A DNA stretch of 64,000 bases from the NCBI GenBank assembly GCA_023015935.1, contig JALKAY010000001.1, forward strand, positions 434,874 through 498,873, written 5' to 3'. Origin of the DNA: Flavobacteriaceae bacterium F08102. Lineage in GTDB: Bacteria; Bacteroidota; Bacteroidia; Flavobacteriales; Flavobacteriaceae. Each line of letters starts with the position of its first letter. Within the stretch, counting starts at the first letter, position 1. Shown here in pieces: positions 44,932-52,832 of this stretch. The notes below the pieces were generated by a model. The model was not told the origin of the DNA, searched no databases, and was given only the letters and a program-made list of their open reading frames with translations. Position numbers and translations under genes: made by a program.

Positions 44932-45012
44932 TTATATTCTACCCACAAAGCCTCGCTTCATCTTAAAATAAAAGAAGTAAAAGAAAGCTTGCCAAGTAGA
45001 AAAAATGGTCAT
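44932..45012 (-). CDS. Phe/Tyr-rich leader peptide of the pheA operon
   Basis: ATG at 45012 opens a 26-codon frame ending TAA at 44934-44932. The peptide includes QAFFYFFYF at residues 8-16: six of its first 16 residues are Phe (F4, F10, F11, F13, F14, F16), F22 is a seventh, and Y12 and Y15 are tyrosines. The frame lies between a consensus promoter (45030-45059) and the terminator in front of pheA, exactly where an attenuation leader should be. It is too short for common gene finders. I read its role as a sensor of charged Phe-tRNA (and perhaps Tyr-tRNA), not as a functional protein. Confidence 0.85.
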   Translation of the reverse strand: MTIFSTWQAFFYFFYFKMKRGFVGRI

Positions 45013-45029
45013 TTGTTTAATTTAGGGGA

Positions 45030-45059
45030 CAAATCTAAAATTAAAATTTAAATAAACAA
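45030..45059 (-). promoter_or_regulatory. Consensus promoter of the leader-pheA operon
   Basis: The minus strand has TAGATTTG at 45037-45030 (-7, TAnnTTTG) and TTG at 45059-45057, separated by 19 bases, the Bacteroidetes optimum. The leader ATG at 45012 follows 18 bases after the -7 box. Confidence 0.7.
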
Positions 45060-45325
45060 ATATATTTTGAAGATAAGTAAATAAAAAATTATAAAGACCA
45101 ACAATCCTCTGTACAAAACCCGTGAAGTATCGTACGATAAATCTTCATTCAAATTCACTCCTTCTATTTTTTTAATAAAATACGCATGAAAACAAACGTA
45201 TGTAAAAAGACAACCGTACTGACCAATTATTTTATGAACTTTACAACAGAGATAAGCTATTCAACAAAAAACGCCTTTCTTGATAAAATATCGCTATTTT
45301 TGTCATGATTAACAAGTAAACATCC
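45060..45325. other. Gene-free region between pheA leader and gldA
   Basis: No gene is visible. A perfect 12-base palindrome, TATCGTACGATA, is at 45128-45139, and a -7 box for gldA (TATTTTTG) is at 45295-45302. The rest is AT-rich without pattern. Confidence 0.5.
45295..45302 (+). promoter_or_regulatory. -7 box of gldA-kdsA
   Basis: TATTTTTG (TAnnTTTG), 23 bases before the gldA ATG at 45326. A TTG at 45280-45282 is closer than the usual -33 spacing. Confidence 0.45.
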
Positions 45326-46219
45326 ATGTCTATAGAAGTCGTAGAAATTTCAAAGTATTACGGAGAACAAAAGGCTTTAAATAATATATCCTTTAAAATT
45401 GCCTCTGGAGAAATTGTTGGATTTCTCGGTCCAAATGGTGCTGGAAAATCAACCTTGATGAAAATTATCACAAATTTTATCAAGCAAAGTGAGGGAGTGG
45501 TTCACGTAAACGGCTATAATGTTGAAACGGAATCGATGAAAGTTAAGGCCTCTGTTGGTTATTTACCTGAACACAATCCACTGTATTTAGATTTATACGT
45601 AAAAGAATACTTACATTTTAACGCATCGATTCACAACGTAGGAAAAAAGCGTATTGAAGAAGTAATTACCCAAGTGGGTTTAAACAGAGAGGCGCACAAA
45701 AAAATCAAGCAATTATCAAAAGGGTATCGTCAACGAGTTGGGCTTGCCGCCGCATTATTGCACGATCCTGAGGTACTCATTTTAGATGAGCCTACTACAG
45801 GTTTAGACCCTAATCAATTGGTCGAAATTAGATCACTTATTAAATCTATTGGCAAGACCAAAACCGTTTTATTTTCAACGCATATTATGCAAGAAGTAGA
45901 GGCCATTTGCGATCGCGTAATTATCATTAACAAAGGACGCATCGTTACCGATCAAAATCTACAAACCCTTAAAAAAGGCCAACATCAATTGCTAGAAGTT
46001 GAGTTTAATGTTTCTGTCTCCGAAGCGCAGCTTAAAAAATTACCTCATCTTAGTAAATGCCTCCATTTATCAGAAAATACTTGGCAATTATCCTTCAACA
46101 CCACCGAAGATATGCGACCAAATGTGTTTGATTTCGCACAGGAACAAGGCATTAAATTATTGAAATCATCACAAAAGAATCAAGATTTAGAAAGTTTATT
46201 TAGAAGTTTGACAACCTAA
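45326..46219 (+). CDS. gldA: Gliding motility ABC transporter ATPase
   Basis: The 297-residue protein is an ABC ATPase with GPNGAGKST (Walker A, near residue 35), the signature LSKGYRQRVGLAAAL, Walker B VLILDEPTTGLDPNQ and the switch STHIMQEVE. The N-terminal MSIEVVEISKYYGEQKALNNI and the long C-terminal extension match GldA of flavobacteria, which with GldF and GldG is needed for gliding in some species. The gldF and gldG genes are not next to it. It precedes kdsA by six bases. Confidence 0.88.
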   Translation: MSIEVVEISKYYGEQKALNNISFKIASGEIVGFLGPNGAGKSTLMKIITNFIKQSEGVVHVNGYNVETESMKVKASVGYLPEHNPLYLDLYVKEYLHFNASIHNVGKKRIEEVITQVGLNREAHKKIKQLSKGYRQRVGLAAALLHDPEVLILDEPTTGLDPNQLVEIRSLIKSIGKTKTVLFSTHIMQEVEAICDRVIIINKGRIVTDQNLQTLKKGQHQLLEVEFNVSVSEAQLKKLPHLSKCLHLSENTWQLSFNTTEDMRPNVFDFAQEQGIKLLKSSQKNQDLESLFRSLTT

Positions 46220-46225
46220 AAAATT

Positions 46226-47050
46226 ATGGATTTAACCCGTATCCCAAAAATAAAAAACACCCACACTGACAATTTTTTCCTCCTCGCAGGACCCTGTGCC
46301 ATTGAAAGTGAAGACATGGCACTTCGCATTGCAGAAAAAGTAGTACAGATTACAGATAAACTAGGTATTCCCTATGTCTTTAAAGGAAGTTTTAAAAAAG
46401 CCAATCGATCAAGAGTAGACAGTTTTACTGGGATTGGAGATGAAAAAGCGCTTAAAATTCTACAAAAAGTAAGTAAAACCTTTGATATACCAACCGTTAC
46501 CGATATTCACGATGTCAACGATGCAGAAATGGCAGCTCAGTATGTAGATGTGTTACAAATTCCCGCTTTTTTAGTCAGACAAACCGACCTCGTTGTTGCA
46601 GCTGCAAAAACAGGCAAAGTAGTCAACCTTAAAAAAGGGCAATTTATGAGCCCTGAAAGTATGCAACATGCGGTAAAAAAAGTAACTGATAGTGGCAACG
46701 ACTTAGTAATGATTACCGATCGAGGAACCATGTTTGGATATCAAGATATGGTGGTTGATTTTAGAGGAATTCCTACTATGAAGGCATTTGGCACCACCGT
46801 TTTAGACGTTACCCATTCACTTCAGCAACCCAATCAAAGTTCTGGAGTAACTGGTGGACGGCCTGAGATGATTGAGACCATCGCACGTGCTGGTATTGCT
46901 ACTGGAGTAGACGGCCTCTTTTTAGAAACGCATTTTGATCCTGCAAATGCAAAATCAGACGGCGCCAATATGCTAGACTTAGCCTATTTAGAAAATTTAT
47001 TGACAAATTTAGTGGTCCTTAGAAAAGCCGTAAATTCATTAAATTTATAA
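46226..47050 (+). CDS. kdsA: 3-deoxy-8-phosphooctulonate synthase
   Basis: The 274-residue enzyme condenses arabinose 5-phosphate and PEP to Kdo 8-phosphate for lipopolysaccharide. LLAGPCAIESEDMAL, FKGSFKKANRSRVDSFTG, FLVRQTDLV, VNLKKGQFMSP, TDRGTMFGY and FLETHFDPANAKSDGANM are all KdsA motifs. It is coupled to gldA, a less obvious neighbour. It uses the same fold as the DAHP synthase at 40907, but the substrate motifs differ. Confidence 0.95.
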   Translation: MDLTRIPKIKNTHTDNFFLLAGPCAIESEDMALRIAEKVVQITDKLGIPYVFKGSFKKANRSRVDSFTGIGDEKALKILQKVSKTFDIPTVTDIHDVNDAEMAAQYVDVLQIPAFLVRQTDLVVAAAKTGKVVNLKKGQFMSPESMQHAVKKVTDSGNDLVMITDRGTMFGYQDMVVDFRGIPTMKAFGTTVLDVTHSLQQPNQSSGVTGGRPEMIETIARAGIATGVDGLFLETHFDPANAKSDGANMLDLAYLENLLTNLVVLRKAVNSLNL

Positions 47051-47083
47051 CTGAATTGGCATAATATATGTGAGAATTATAAT

Positions 47084-48056
47084 ATGAAACAAGGTGTATT
47101 TCTATTAATTTCATTTCTTTTTCTCAATCAAATAAATGCACAAAATTTTAATGCGGTTGATAAAAAAGTAAGTACCTATCCTATTCGCTATGAAACACCT
47201 GAAGGTTTAGCAAACCAAATAAAAACTGATTTTACCAGTAATCTCGAAAAAATACGTGCCATTTATTTTTGGTTAAGTTCAAACGTAGCGTATGATATGG
47301 ATGAATATTTAAGAGGAACCAAAGTGCAAAATTTTCAATACAGCTCAGAACGAGATAAACAAGAAAAAATCGCGCAATTAAATGACCGCATTATTTCAAA
47401 TACTTTATTATCAAAAAAAGCAGTTTGTGAAGGATATGCTCAAACCTTTCATAAAGTCTGTAGTTTGCTAGCAATTGAAAGCGCCGTGATTACTGGATAT
47501 TCAAAAACTGATTTTCGAGATATTGCCTTGCAAAGAGCTATTGGCGATCACGCCTGGAATGCAGTAAAAATTGATGGAGAATGGAAATTACTGGATGTTA
47601 CATGGAGTGCTGGTTCCACACGAGGCAATACTTGGCAAAAAAGATTTAATGATTTTTTCTTCTTGACTGATCCCAAAATTTTTGGGTTATCACACCTTCC
47701 ATATGAAAAAAAATGGCAACTAGTTCAAACACCTCGAGATCAAGAAGCCTTTTTTAATTTGCCGCTATTTTCCCCCCCATTTTTTTGATTATGGAATGAC
47801 CTTATCAGCCCCTTTAAAAGGCAAACTCATCACTAAACCTAATGAGAAAATTCAATTTAGACTTGAAAATGTTCCTAAAGATTTGAGACTTTTTTACGCG
47901 TACAATGGCGATAAATTTAGCCAAGAAATTAACCGAGTTTACCAAGGCAAAACCTGCAGCTTTGAAATTCCCTTCCCAAGAGAAACCAACTCCGTTCTCT
48001 ATATTGTAGCATCGCAAAATGTCATATTAACTTTTAGAGCAAATGTTAAACAATAA
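47084..48056 (+). pseudogene. Exported transglutaminase-like protein, frameshifted
   Basis: Frame one (47084-47788, 234 aa) has a signal peptide (cleavage after INA-Q) and a transglutaminase-like domain with KAVCEGYAQTFH (Cys), DHAWNAVKIDGEWKLLDVTW (His, Asp). It stops at TGA 47786 right after a run of seven C and seven T. A second frame (to 48056) continues with a plausible beta-rich domain (FRLENVPKDLRLFYAYNGDK). Removing one T would fuse them into about 323 residues (PPFFDYGMTLSAP across the join). Either a real frameshift, a phase-variable tract, or a sequencing error. Confidence 0.8.
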
Positions 48057-48233
48057 GTATTCATCTACCTACCTCTTATTAAACGACCCCTTATAACTTT
48101 ACCTTAACAACCTTTTTTTCACACACTTTTTGCCATTACTTAAAAATACCCTTTAGCACTCCAATCATTCCTACATCTTTCTTCTTACAAAACACAGACA
48201 CCCACCTAAAAGAGAGCACCTCATCCAAACGGA

Positions 48234-48262
48234 TTGAAAATTAATTTATTAGCGTACCTTTG
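48234..48262 (+). promoter_or_regulatory. Consensus promoter of the membrane protein gene
   Basis: TTG at 48234-48236 and TACCTTTG at 48255-48262 with 18 bases between, 20 bases before the ATG at 48283. Confidence 0.6.
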
Positions 48263-48282
48263 TTAATCAACGCACATACACC

Positions 48283-48912
48283 ATGGATCAAACAGATAAT
48301 ATAAACACTATTTCTAAAAAAACTTACGCTGAAAAACCCTGTACACGATTGTGGTCACTTCGAGGTCTTTCAGGAATTTTAGCGGGTATCTATGCTATTG
48401 TTGGAGGAATCATCGCTTATAATTTGCTCAAAGGGTATGGGCAAGGATACGGTAGCTTTGGAGATATGCTACCGTTAGGGATCCTAGAAATTATTTTAAT
48501 AGGGGTTGGAGGTATTGTTGCCATACTAACCATAGGTACTACAACCATACTCACTAAACGAAAGGCTAAAAAAAATAACGAACTCGTTTGGTCTCCTGCT
48601 TCTAAACCGTTTTTTAGCGCACTCTTTATTCCTATTATCACTGGAGCTATTTTTATACTGCTTTTAACCTACAGAGGTTATTACGGTATTATCGTTCCGT
48701 CAATGTTGATTTTTTATGGAATGGGACTCATAAATGCGAGTAAATACAATTCAAAAAACGCGCGAATTTTAGGGCTTTTAGAAATTCTTTTAGGGATTAT
48801 TGCAATGGCATCTTTTAAAAATGGTATACTATTTTGGATACTTGGATTTGGGGTTTTACATATCCTTTACGGATCCCTTAAGTATTTCAATCCGGGTAAA
48901 AAACAAACTTAA
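48283..48912 (+). CDS. Conserved integral membrane protein
   Basis: The 209-residue protein has about six hydrophobic helices, after a soluble N terminus of about 20 residues. LSGILAGIYAIVGGIIAYNLL forms helix one, and the end is FWILGFGVLHILYGSLKYF. The Gly-rich helices and loop NASKYNSKNARILGLLEILLG resemble Bacteroidetes membrane proteins of unknown function. No transport or enzyme motif is visible. It is monocistronic with a clear promoter. Confidence 0.75.
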   Translation: MDQTDNINTISKKTYAEKPCTRLWSLRGLSGILAGIYAIVGGIIAYNLLKGYGQGYGSFGDMLPLGILEIILIGVGGIVAILTIGTTTILTKRKAKKNNELVWSPASKPFFSALFIPIITGAIFILLLTYRGYYGIIVPSMLIFYGMGLINASKYNSKNARILGLLEILLGIIAMASFKNGILFWILGFGVLHILYGSLKYFNPGKKQT

Positions 48913-49245
48913 ATTGACAAAGTATGCACCAATTTATCAATTCAAATAACAATGTCCATCAGCATTTACCTGGCAAATAAATAGTCTATTTACCACGTCT
49001 CTCAACATTGATCTAAAAATCAAATTACTAAATATAAGCTCCTATTTTTTTACTCATTTTTAAACCTGAAAATAATATAAATTCAGAAGAAATTAATCCC
49101 CGTTTAAAAGGTTGAACATCACACAATATGGTCATTCAATTCACATGCTACACCCTAAAAAAAATCAAATTTTTCCAAAATAAATTACAACCCAATTACA
49201 CACTGTATAAAATCTATTTTCTATCTTTACATACAATTTCAATGT
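48913..49245. other. 333-base AT-rich gene-free region
   Basis: I see no gene, tRNA or strong hairpin. TATCTTTA at 49222-49229 (one mismatch to TAnnTTTG) lies 16 bases before the tatA ATG and probably is its -7 box. Confidence 0.45.
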
Positions 49246-49521
49246 ATGTATTTTTCATTTATTAGTGGCGGTGAAATTTTTGTAGTCTTAGTTATTGTCT
49301 TAATGCTTTTTGGAGCCGATAAGATTCCTACAATTGCTAGAGGCTTAGGAAAAGGTATGCGCCAAATTAAGGATGCAACCAACGACATAAAAAGAGAAAT
49401 TCAAGAAACCGCAGAGAAACAAGGCATTGATACGAGCCTTACGCAAGATATTGAAGAAAGTATTCAAGGGATTAAAAAAAATATAGATGAAGTAACAGGC
49501 TCTATCAAACGAAACTTATAA
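49246..49521 (+). CDS. tatA: Sec-independent protein translocase component
   Basis: The 91-residue protein has the TatA layout: one membrane helix (ISGGEIFVVLVIVLMLFGADKIPTIARG), the Gly hinge, the amphipathic helix (GLGKGMRQIKDATNDIKREI), and a polar tail. The FG motif (LFGADKIP) after the membrane helix is invariant in TatA/TatB. No tatC is in the window. The PAP2 gene starts on the base after its stop. Confidence 0.9.
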   Translation: MYFSFISGGEIFVVLVIVLMLFGADKIPTIARGLGKGMRQIKDATNDIKREIQETAEKQGIDTSLTQDIEESIQGIKKNIDEVTGSIKRNL

Positions 49522-50130
49522 TTGGATTTTTTAGATTATATAATTACGAAAGACAAAGAACTGTTTGTTTACCTCAACGCTTTTGGCACTGAAAATTGGG
49601 ATCAAATTTGGTTGGGTATTACCAATCAGTTTATGTGGACTCCTTTATTTCTATTCTTTTTTATTTTAATATTTAAAGCATACGGTTGGAAAAAAGGAGT
49701 AATCCTATTATTAGTTACAGCAGCTTTGGTAACTTTTTCAGATCAATATGTCAATTTTTTAAAAGACAGTTTTCAGCGTCTACGTCCCAATAACGATCCT
49801 ACCATAAATACCGTTATTCGAATATTGAAGAGACCACGCAGCTATAGTTTTGTTTCTGGACATGCCTGTACCTCATTTGCGGCAACCACATTTATCATTT
49901 TAAGTTTACGGAAACATTATAAGTATACCTACTTTTTCTTAATCTGGCCAATTCTATTTTCATTGAGTAGGATTTATGTAGGAGTCCATTTTCCTTTAGA
50001 CATTACCGTAGGTGCCATGAATGGACTGTTAATTGGTGTTCTTTTTTATAAGCTCAGCCTATACTTTTTATCCAAGTTTAAGGATGGTCAAAATTTGGAT
50101 ACATTACAGACTCCCCCTGCCGATAGTTGA
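49522..50130 (+). CDS. PAP2-family phosphatase
   Basis: The 202-residue membrane protein has about five helices. Its three phosphatase motifs are KDSFQRLRPNNDP, SFVSGHACTSFA, and SRIYVGVHFPLDI, the last with catalytic histidine and aspartate. It probably dephosphorylates undecaprenyl diphosphate or phosphatidate. The start is TTG at 49522, directly after the tatA stop: the peptide DYIITKDKELFVYLNAFG is conserved in homologues and no ATG precedes the first helix. Confidence 0.9.
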   Translation: MDFLDYIITKDKELFVYLNAFGTENWDQIWLGITNQFMWTPLFLFFFILIFKAYGWKKGVILLLVTAALVTFSDQYVNFLKDSFQRLRPNNDPTINTVIRILKRPRSYSFVSGHACTSFAATTFIILSLRKHYKYTYFFLIWPILFSLSRIYVGVHFPLDITVGAMNGLLIGVLFYKLSLYFLSKFKDGQNLDTLQTPPADS

Positions 50131-50133
50131 TGT

Positions 50134-50778
50134 TTAATCGCGTACTCTACTAACCGTTAAACCGTCTCTGATAGGTAAGAGAATTGTTTCTATTCGAGGG
50201 TCCTCTTTAAGAAGTCTATTGTATTCTTTTAAAACCTGTGTATCTATATCTTTTGAATCTACAGCTTCTAATACTTTTCCACTCCACAATACATTGTCAG
50301 ATAATATGATCCCTCCTGGATTCATTCGATCAATAATAAGGTTAAAATAATTAATGTAATTTTTCTTATCCGCATCAATAAACACTAAATCAAATGTTCC
50401 TTTTAACTGAGGAATAACGGTAAGTGCGTTTCCAGTATACGATTTGATTTGAGCACTATACTCAGATTTATTAAAATATTTTTGTTGCAAATAACCCAGC
50501 TCCTCATTTCGATCAATCGTATGAATTTGACCATCTTTACGCAAGCCTTCTGCCAAACAAAGCGTAGCATACCCCGTATATGTTCCTATTTCTAAAATTG
50601 AATTAGGACGGACTAATTTCGACAACAGCGCTAAAACTCTACCTTGAAAATGCCCACTGAGCATTCTCGGAGCTAACACTTTTTGCCAAGTTTCACGCGA
50701 TAATTCAGCTAATAACGAGGGCTCTTCTTCACTGTGCTGATTGATATAGGCCGATAACTCTTCTGAGATAAATTCCAT
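50134..50778 (-). CDS. O-methyltransferase (caffeoyl-CoA type)
   Basis: The 214-residue SAM enzyme has ILEIGTYTGYATLCLAEGL (SAM site), HTIDRNEE, the metal-binding FDLVFIDADKKNYINYF, and GGIILSDNVLWSGKV. These fit the class I cation-dependent O-methyltransferases (TrmR/YrrM and COMT-like). Substrate unknown; some bacterial members modify tRNA uridine (TrmR). It ends the sigma/zinc-finger operon, three bases after the anti-sigma-like gene. Confidence 0.88.
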   Translation of the reverse strand: MEFISEELSAYINQHSEEEPSLLAELSRETWQKVLAPRMLSGHFQGRVLALLSKLVRPNSILEIGTYTGYATLCLAEGLRKDGQIHTIDRNEELGYLQQKYFNKSEYSAQIKSYTGNALTVIPQLKGTFDLVFIDADKKNYINYFNLIIDRMNPGGIILSDNVLWSGKVLEAVDSKDIDTQVLKEYNRLLKEDPRIETILLPIRDGLTVSRVRD

Positions 50779-50781
50779 AGG

Positions 50782-51039
50782 CTATTTATCAAATTCTTTG
50801 ATTTTCTTTTGAAGTTCACGCTTCTCAACATCACTTAAGTGATGCTCTTCACACTTCTTTAAATGCAATCCAAAAATTTTAGTTAATAAGGTGTTTTGCT
50901 TTGAAAATTCCCGACAACGCTTGCATAAAAACACATGAAATCCCAACCTAATCTTATCGTAAAAACTAGCTTCTTTATGTTGATTTTTACAACAAAGGGT
51001 TGTTGCCTCTTCGCAATTTATTATAATTTTCTTGCTCAT
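50782..51039 (-). CDS. Small zinc-finger protein, likely anti-sigma
   Basis: With ATG at 51039 the protein has 85 residues. It has Cys and His residues typical of zinc-finger anti-sigma proteins: INCEEATTLCCKNQHK and the FLCKRCREF motif (HC2-type). It is eight bases after the ECF sigma gene, and so is a probable cytoplasmic anti-sigma factor. No membrane helix is visible, so any signal would reach it in the cytoplasm. An in-frame start at 51063 would overlap the sigma gene. Confidence 0.8.
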   Translation of the reverse strand: MSKKIIINCEEATTLCCKNQHKEASFYDKIRLGFHVFLCKRCREFSKQNTLLTKIFGLHLKKCEEHHLSDVEKRELQKKIKEFDK

Positions 51040-51047
51040 ACTATAAC

Positions 51048-51617
51048 TTATTTGGCAAACCAATTATCTTCCAAACATTTTCGCAATTGGTGCCTAGCTC
51101 TATGAATTATCACCCAAAGGTTAGACGCAGTTATTCCCAGCTCATTACAAATTTCTTCAGTTTCATACATTTCTACATTCTTCAATAAAAAAACCGTTTT
51201 ATACTTCTGGGGTAATTTTTCTATACAACCTTCTAGGGTGCCTTTTAATTCTTCATTCTCTATCTGATTTTCTGCTTCATTTCCCCAATGTTGCGGGACC
51301 ATTTCTTCTATCCAACGTCCTTTTTTGGGACCATCCTCATAAAAATTTACACTAACCTCAGCCTTGCCTTTCGTCGAATTCATCTTTCGGTATTGATCGA
51401 TAATTTTTCTTTTTAATATAGACACCAGCCAAGTTCGTTCAGAAGCGAGTCCTTTAAAATTTTTAGCAGCTTTAAGTCCAGAGAAAAAGGTCTCTTGCAC
51501 AAGATCTTTTGCCAATTCACTATTATCAACTCTTGTTATTGCGTAGTTATATAGAAAATCAGCATACATCTCTACCCATTTCGAGGAGTCAAGTACATGG
51601 TTGGTTTTTTCTGCCAT
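51048..51617 (-). CDS. ECF sigma factor
   Basis: The 189-residue protein has sigma region 2 (MYADFLYNYAITRVDNSELAKDLVQETFFSGLK, in pieces, and RTWLVSILKRKIIDQYRK) and region 4 (LPQKYKTVFLLKNVEMYETEEICNELGITASNLWVIIHRARHQLR across the end). The ATG at 51617 is chosen over the TTG at 51620. The linker between regions is long (KGKAEVSVNFYEDGPKKG). It leads a three-gene operon with a zinc-finger protein and an O-methyltransferase, and has a -7 box at 51643-51650. Confidence 0.93.
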   Translation of the reverse strand: MAEKTNHVLDSSKWVEMYADFLYNYAITRVDNSELAKDLVQETFFSGLKAAKNFKGLASERTWLVSILKRKIIDQYRKMNSTKGKAEVSVNFYEDGPKKGRWIEEMVPQHWGNEAENQIENEELKGTLEGCIEKLPQKYKTVFLLKNVEMYETEEICNELGITASNLWVIIHRARHQLRKCLEDNWFAK

Positions 51618-51642
51618 CAAATTTTATCTAGGATTTTCTAAA

Positions 51643-51650
51643 CAAAATTA
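51643..51650 (-). promoter_or_regulatory. -7 box of the sigma/zinc-finger/OMT operon
   Basis: The minus strand reads TAATTTTG (TAnnTTTG), 26 bases before the ATG at 51617. Confidence 0.45.
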
Positions 51651-51664
51651 CAATTATTTTTTTG

Positions 51665-52630
51665 TTAAAACCCGAAATGAAAAATTGCCTCTCCAGTACT
51701 GACCATTGGAAAGTTGTTTACCGCAATGATATAACCATTAGTTGGGGCTACTATTTTTAACGTTGAAGCTCCATACGTATCCGTAATATACCCCAGCAAT
51801 TGTCCTTTTTCTACTTTTTGTCCATTTTCTACAACTACACCTAGCATACCCGCTGTTTTGGCTCGAATCCATCTATTTTTAATCAATTCAACCGTTTCAT
51901 GTTTTTTAGGTAGCGCACCCCTTGGATCAATCATCCCGAAATATTCTAAAATATTCAACACCCCATTTATGCCAATTTGTACAGACAACTTATCAATTCT
52001 AAGTGCCTCTCCAGCCTCATATACAATTATAGGCACTCCGTTTTTATGCGCTTCTTTTCGAAAAGATTTAGCAATTAAATTAGAACTAAACTGAAAAGGA
52101 GCATTAAAAATAGTCGCCAAGTGTTTTCCTGCAGAAGAACCAGGTGTATAACGCACTTGCGGAAAGTTATGCCGTTGCGCTCCACCCGTATGCATATCAA
52201 TTCCAAAATCAATATGCTCTACTATTTCTTTCATTTCAAAATAGGCAATTCTACTCGCCAACGATCCTGTTTTTGAACCAGGAAAACTGCGATTCACATC
52301 TTTACCAAAAGCTTCCCGTGAAAAATGTAAAAATCCAAAAACATTTAATAAAGGCACCACAATGATACAGCCTCGCTTTATCTTAAAATAGTTACCACGT
52401 AATAATTCTCGAATTGTTTCTACCCCATTTACTTCATCTCCATGTAATCCCGCTTGAATTAATATGGTTGGTCCGTCTTCTATCCCATTGTATACGTAAA
52501 TGGGGATTTCTATAGCCGTACCTGTTGGCAACCGATCAATTTCTACTTTAATCAATTTGTGTTCTCCAACTTCAACCCGTTGTCCCCGAATTTCTAAGGG
52601 TTTATTTTTAAAGCTTCCTTCGAACTTCAT
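51665..52630 (-). CDS. AstE/AspA-family zinc deacylase
   Basis: The 321-residue M14-type protein resembles succinylglutamate desuccinylase and aspartoacylase. The zinc-binding QAGLHGDEVNGVE (His and Glu) and the second ligand in FGIDMHTGG are clear; RNRS-like DVNRSFPG and VYEAGEALRID are also typical. The C-terminal part has a lipoyl-like beta-barrel (GVVVENGQKVEKGQLLGYI). The substrate is unknown; a peptide or N-acyl amino acid is likely. In many Bacteroidetes it follows a RimK-like ligase, which is not seen here. Confidence 0.85.
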   Translation of the reverse strand: MKFEGSFKNKPLEIRGQRVEVGEHKLIKVEIDRLPTGTAIEIPIYVYNGIEDGPTILIQAGLHGDEVNGVETIRELLRGNYFKIKRGCIIVVPLLNVFGFLHFSREAFGKDVNRSFPGSKTGSLASRIAYFEMKEIVEHIDFGIDMHTGGAQRHNFPQVRYTPGSSAGKHLATIFNAPFQFSSNLIAKSFRKEAHKNGVPIIVYEAGEALRIDKLSVQIGINGVLNILEYFGMIDPRGALPKKHETVELIKNRWIRAKTAGMLGVVVENGQKVEKGQLLGYITDTYGASTLKIVAPTNGYIIAVNNFPMVSTGEAIFHFGF

Positions 52631-52832
52631 GTTCTGTACATTTTATTATTTTCTGCTGCTGTTTTCTCACGTATACCAGCTTCAATCTATTTTAAACTAG
52701 CTTTTAATTTACACCAAAAACAACCTTGTTCCTTCTGGCTCAATGAGAATTCGGCCAACACAATAGATAAATACTATATTTCTCGTTCTTACCCATTAAT
52801 TATCTACTTATTCTGGATCGCAATGTACCATT

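Larger units (their letters stand above)
44879..45012 (-). promoter_or_regulatory. Phe/Tyr transcription attenuator
   Basis: This region holds the leader peptide, the terminator stem, and an antiterminator strand. Bases 44955-44947 (CGAGGCTTT on the minus strand, the codons for R20, G21, F22 of the leader) are identical to the 3' terminator arm (44891-44883), and so can pair with the 5' arm (AAAGCCTCG, 44907-44899). Ribosome stalling in the F10-F16 codon run would leave the strand free and allow antitermination; a ribosome reaching the stop would cover it and allow termination. The logic parallels pheL and trpL of enterobacteria but the sequence is unrelated. Confidence 0.82.

Noticed and set aside
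44874-44948. 25-residue N-terminal extension of PheA
   Set aside because: It would be translated through the 11-bp terminator hairpin; homologues begin at the later ATG (44873).
46226-47050. Possible second DAHP synthase instead of KdsA
   Set aside because: The motifs FKGSFKKANRSR and GGRPEMI are those of KdsA, and waaA elsewhere in the window supports Kdo synthesis.
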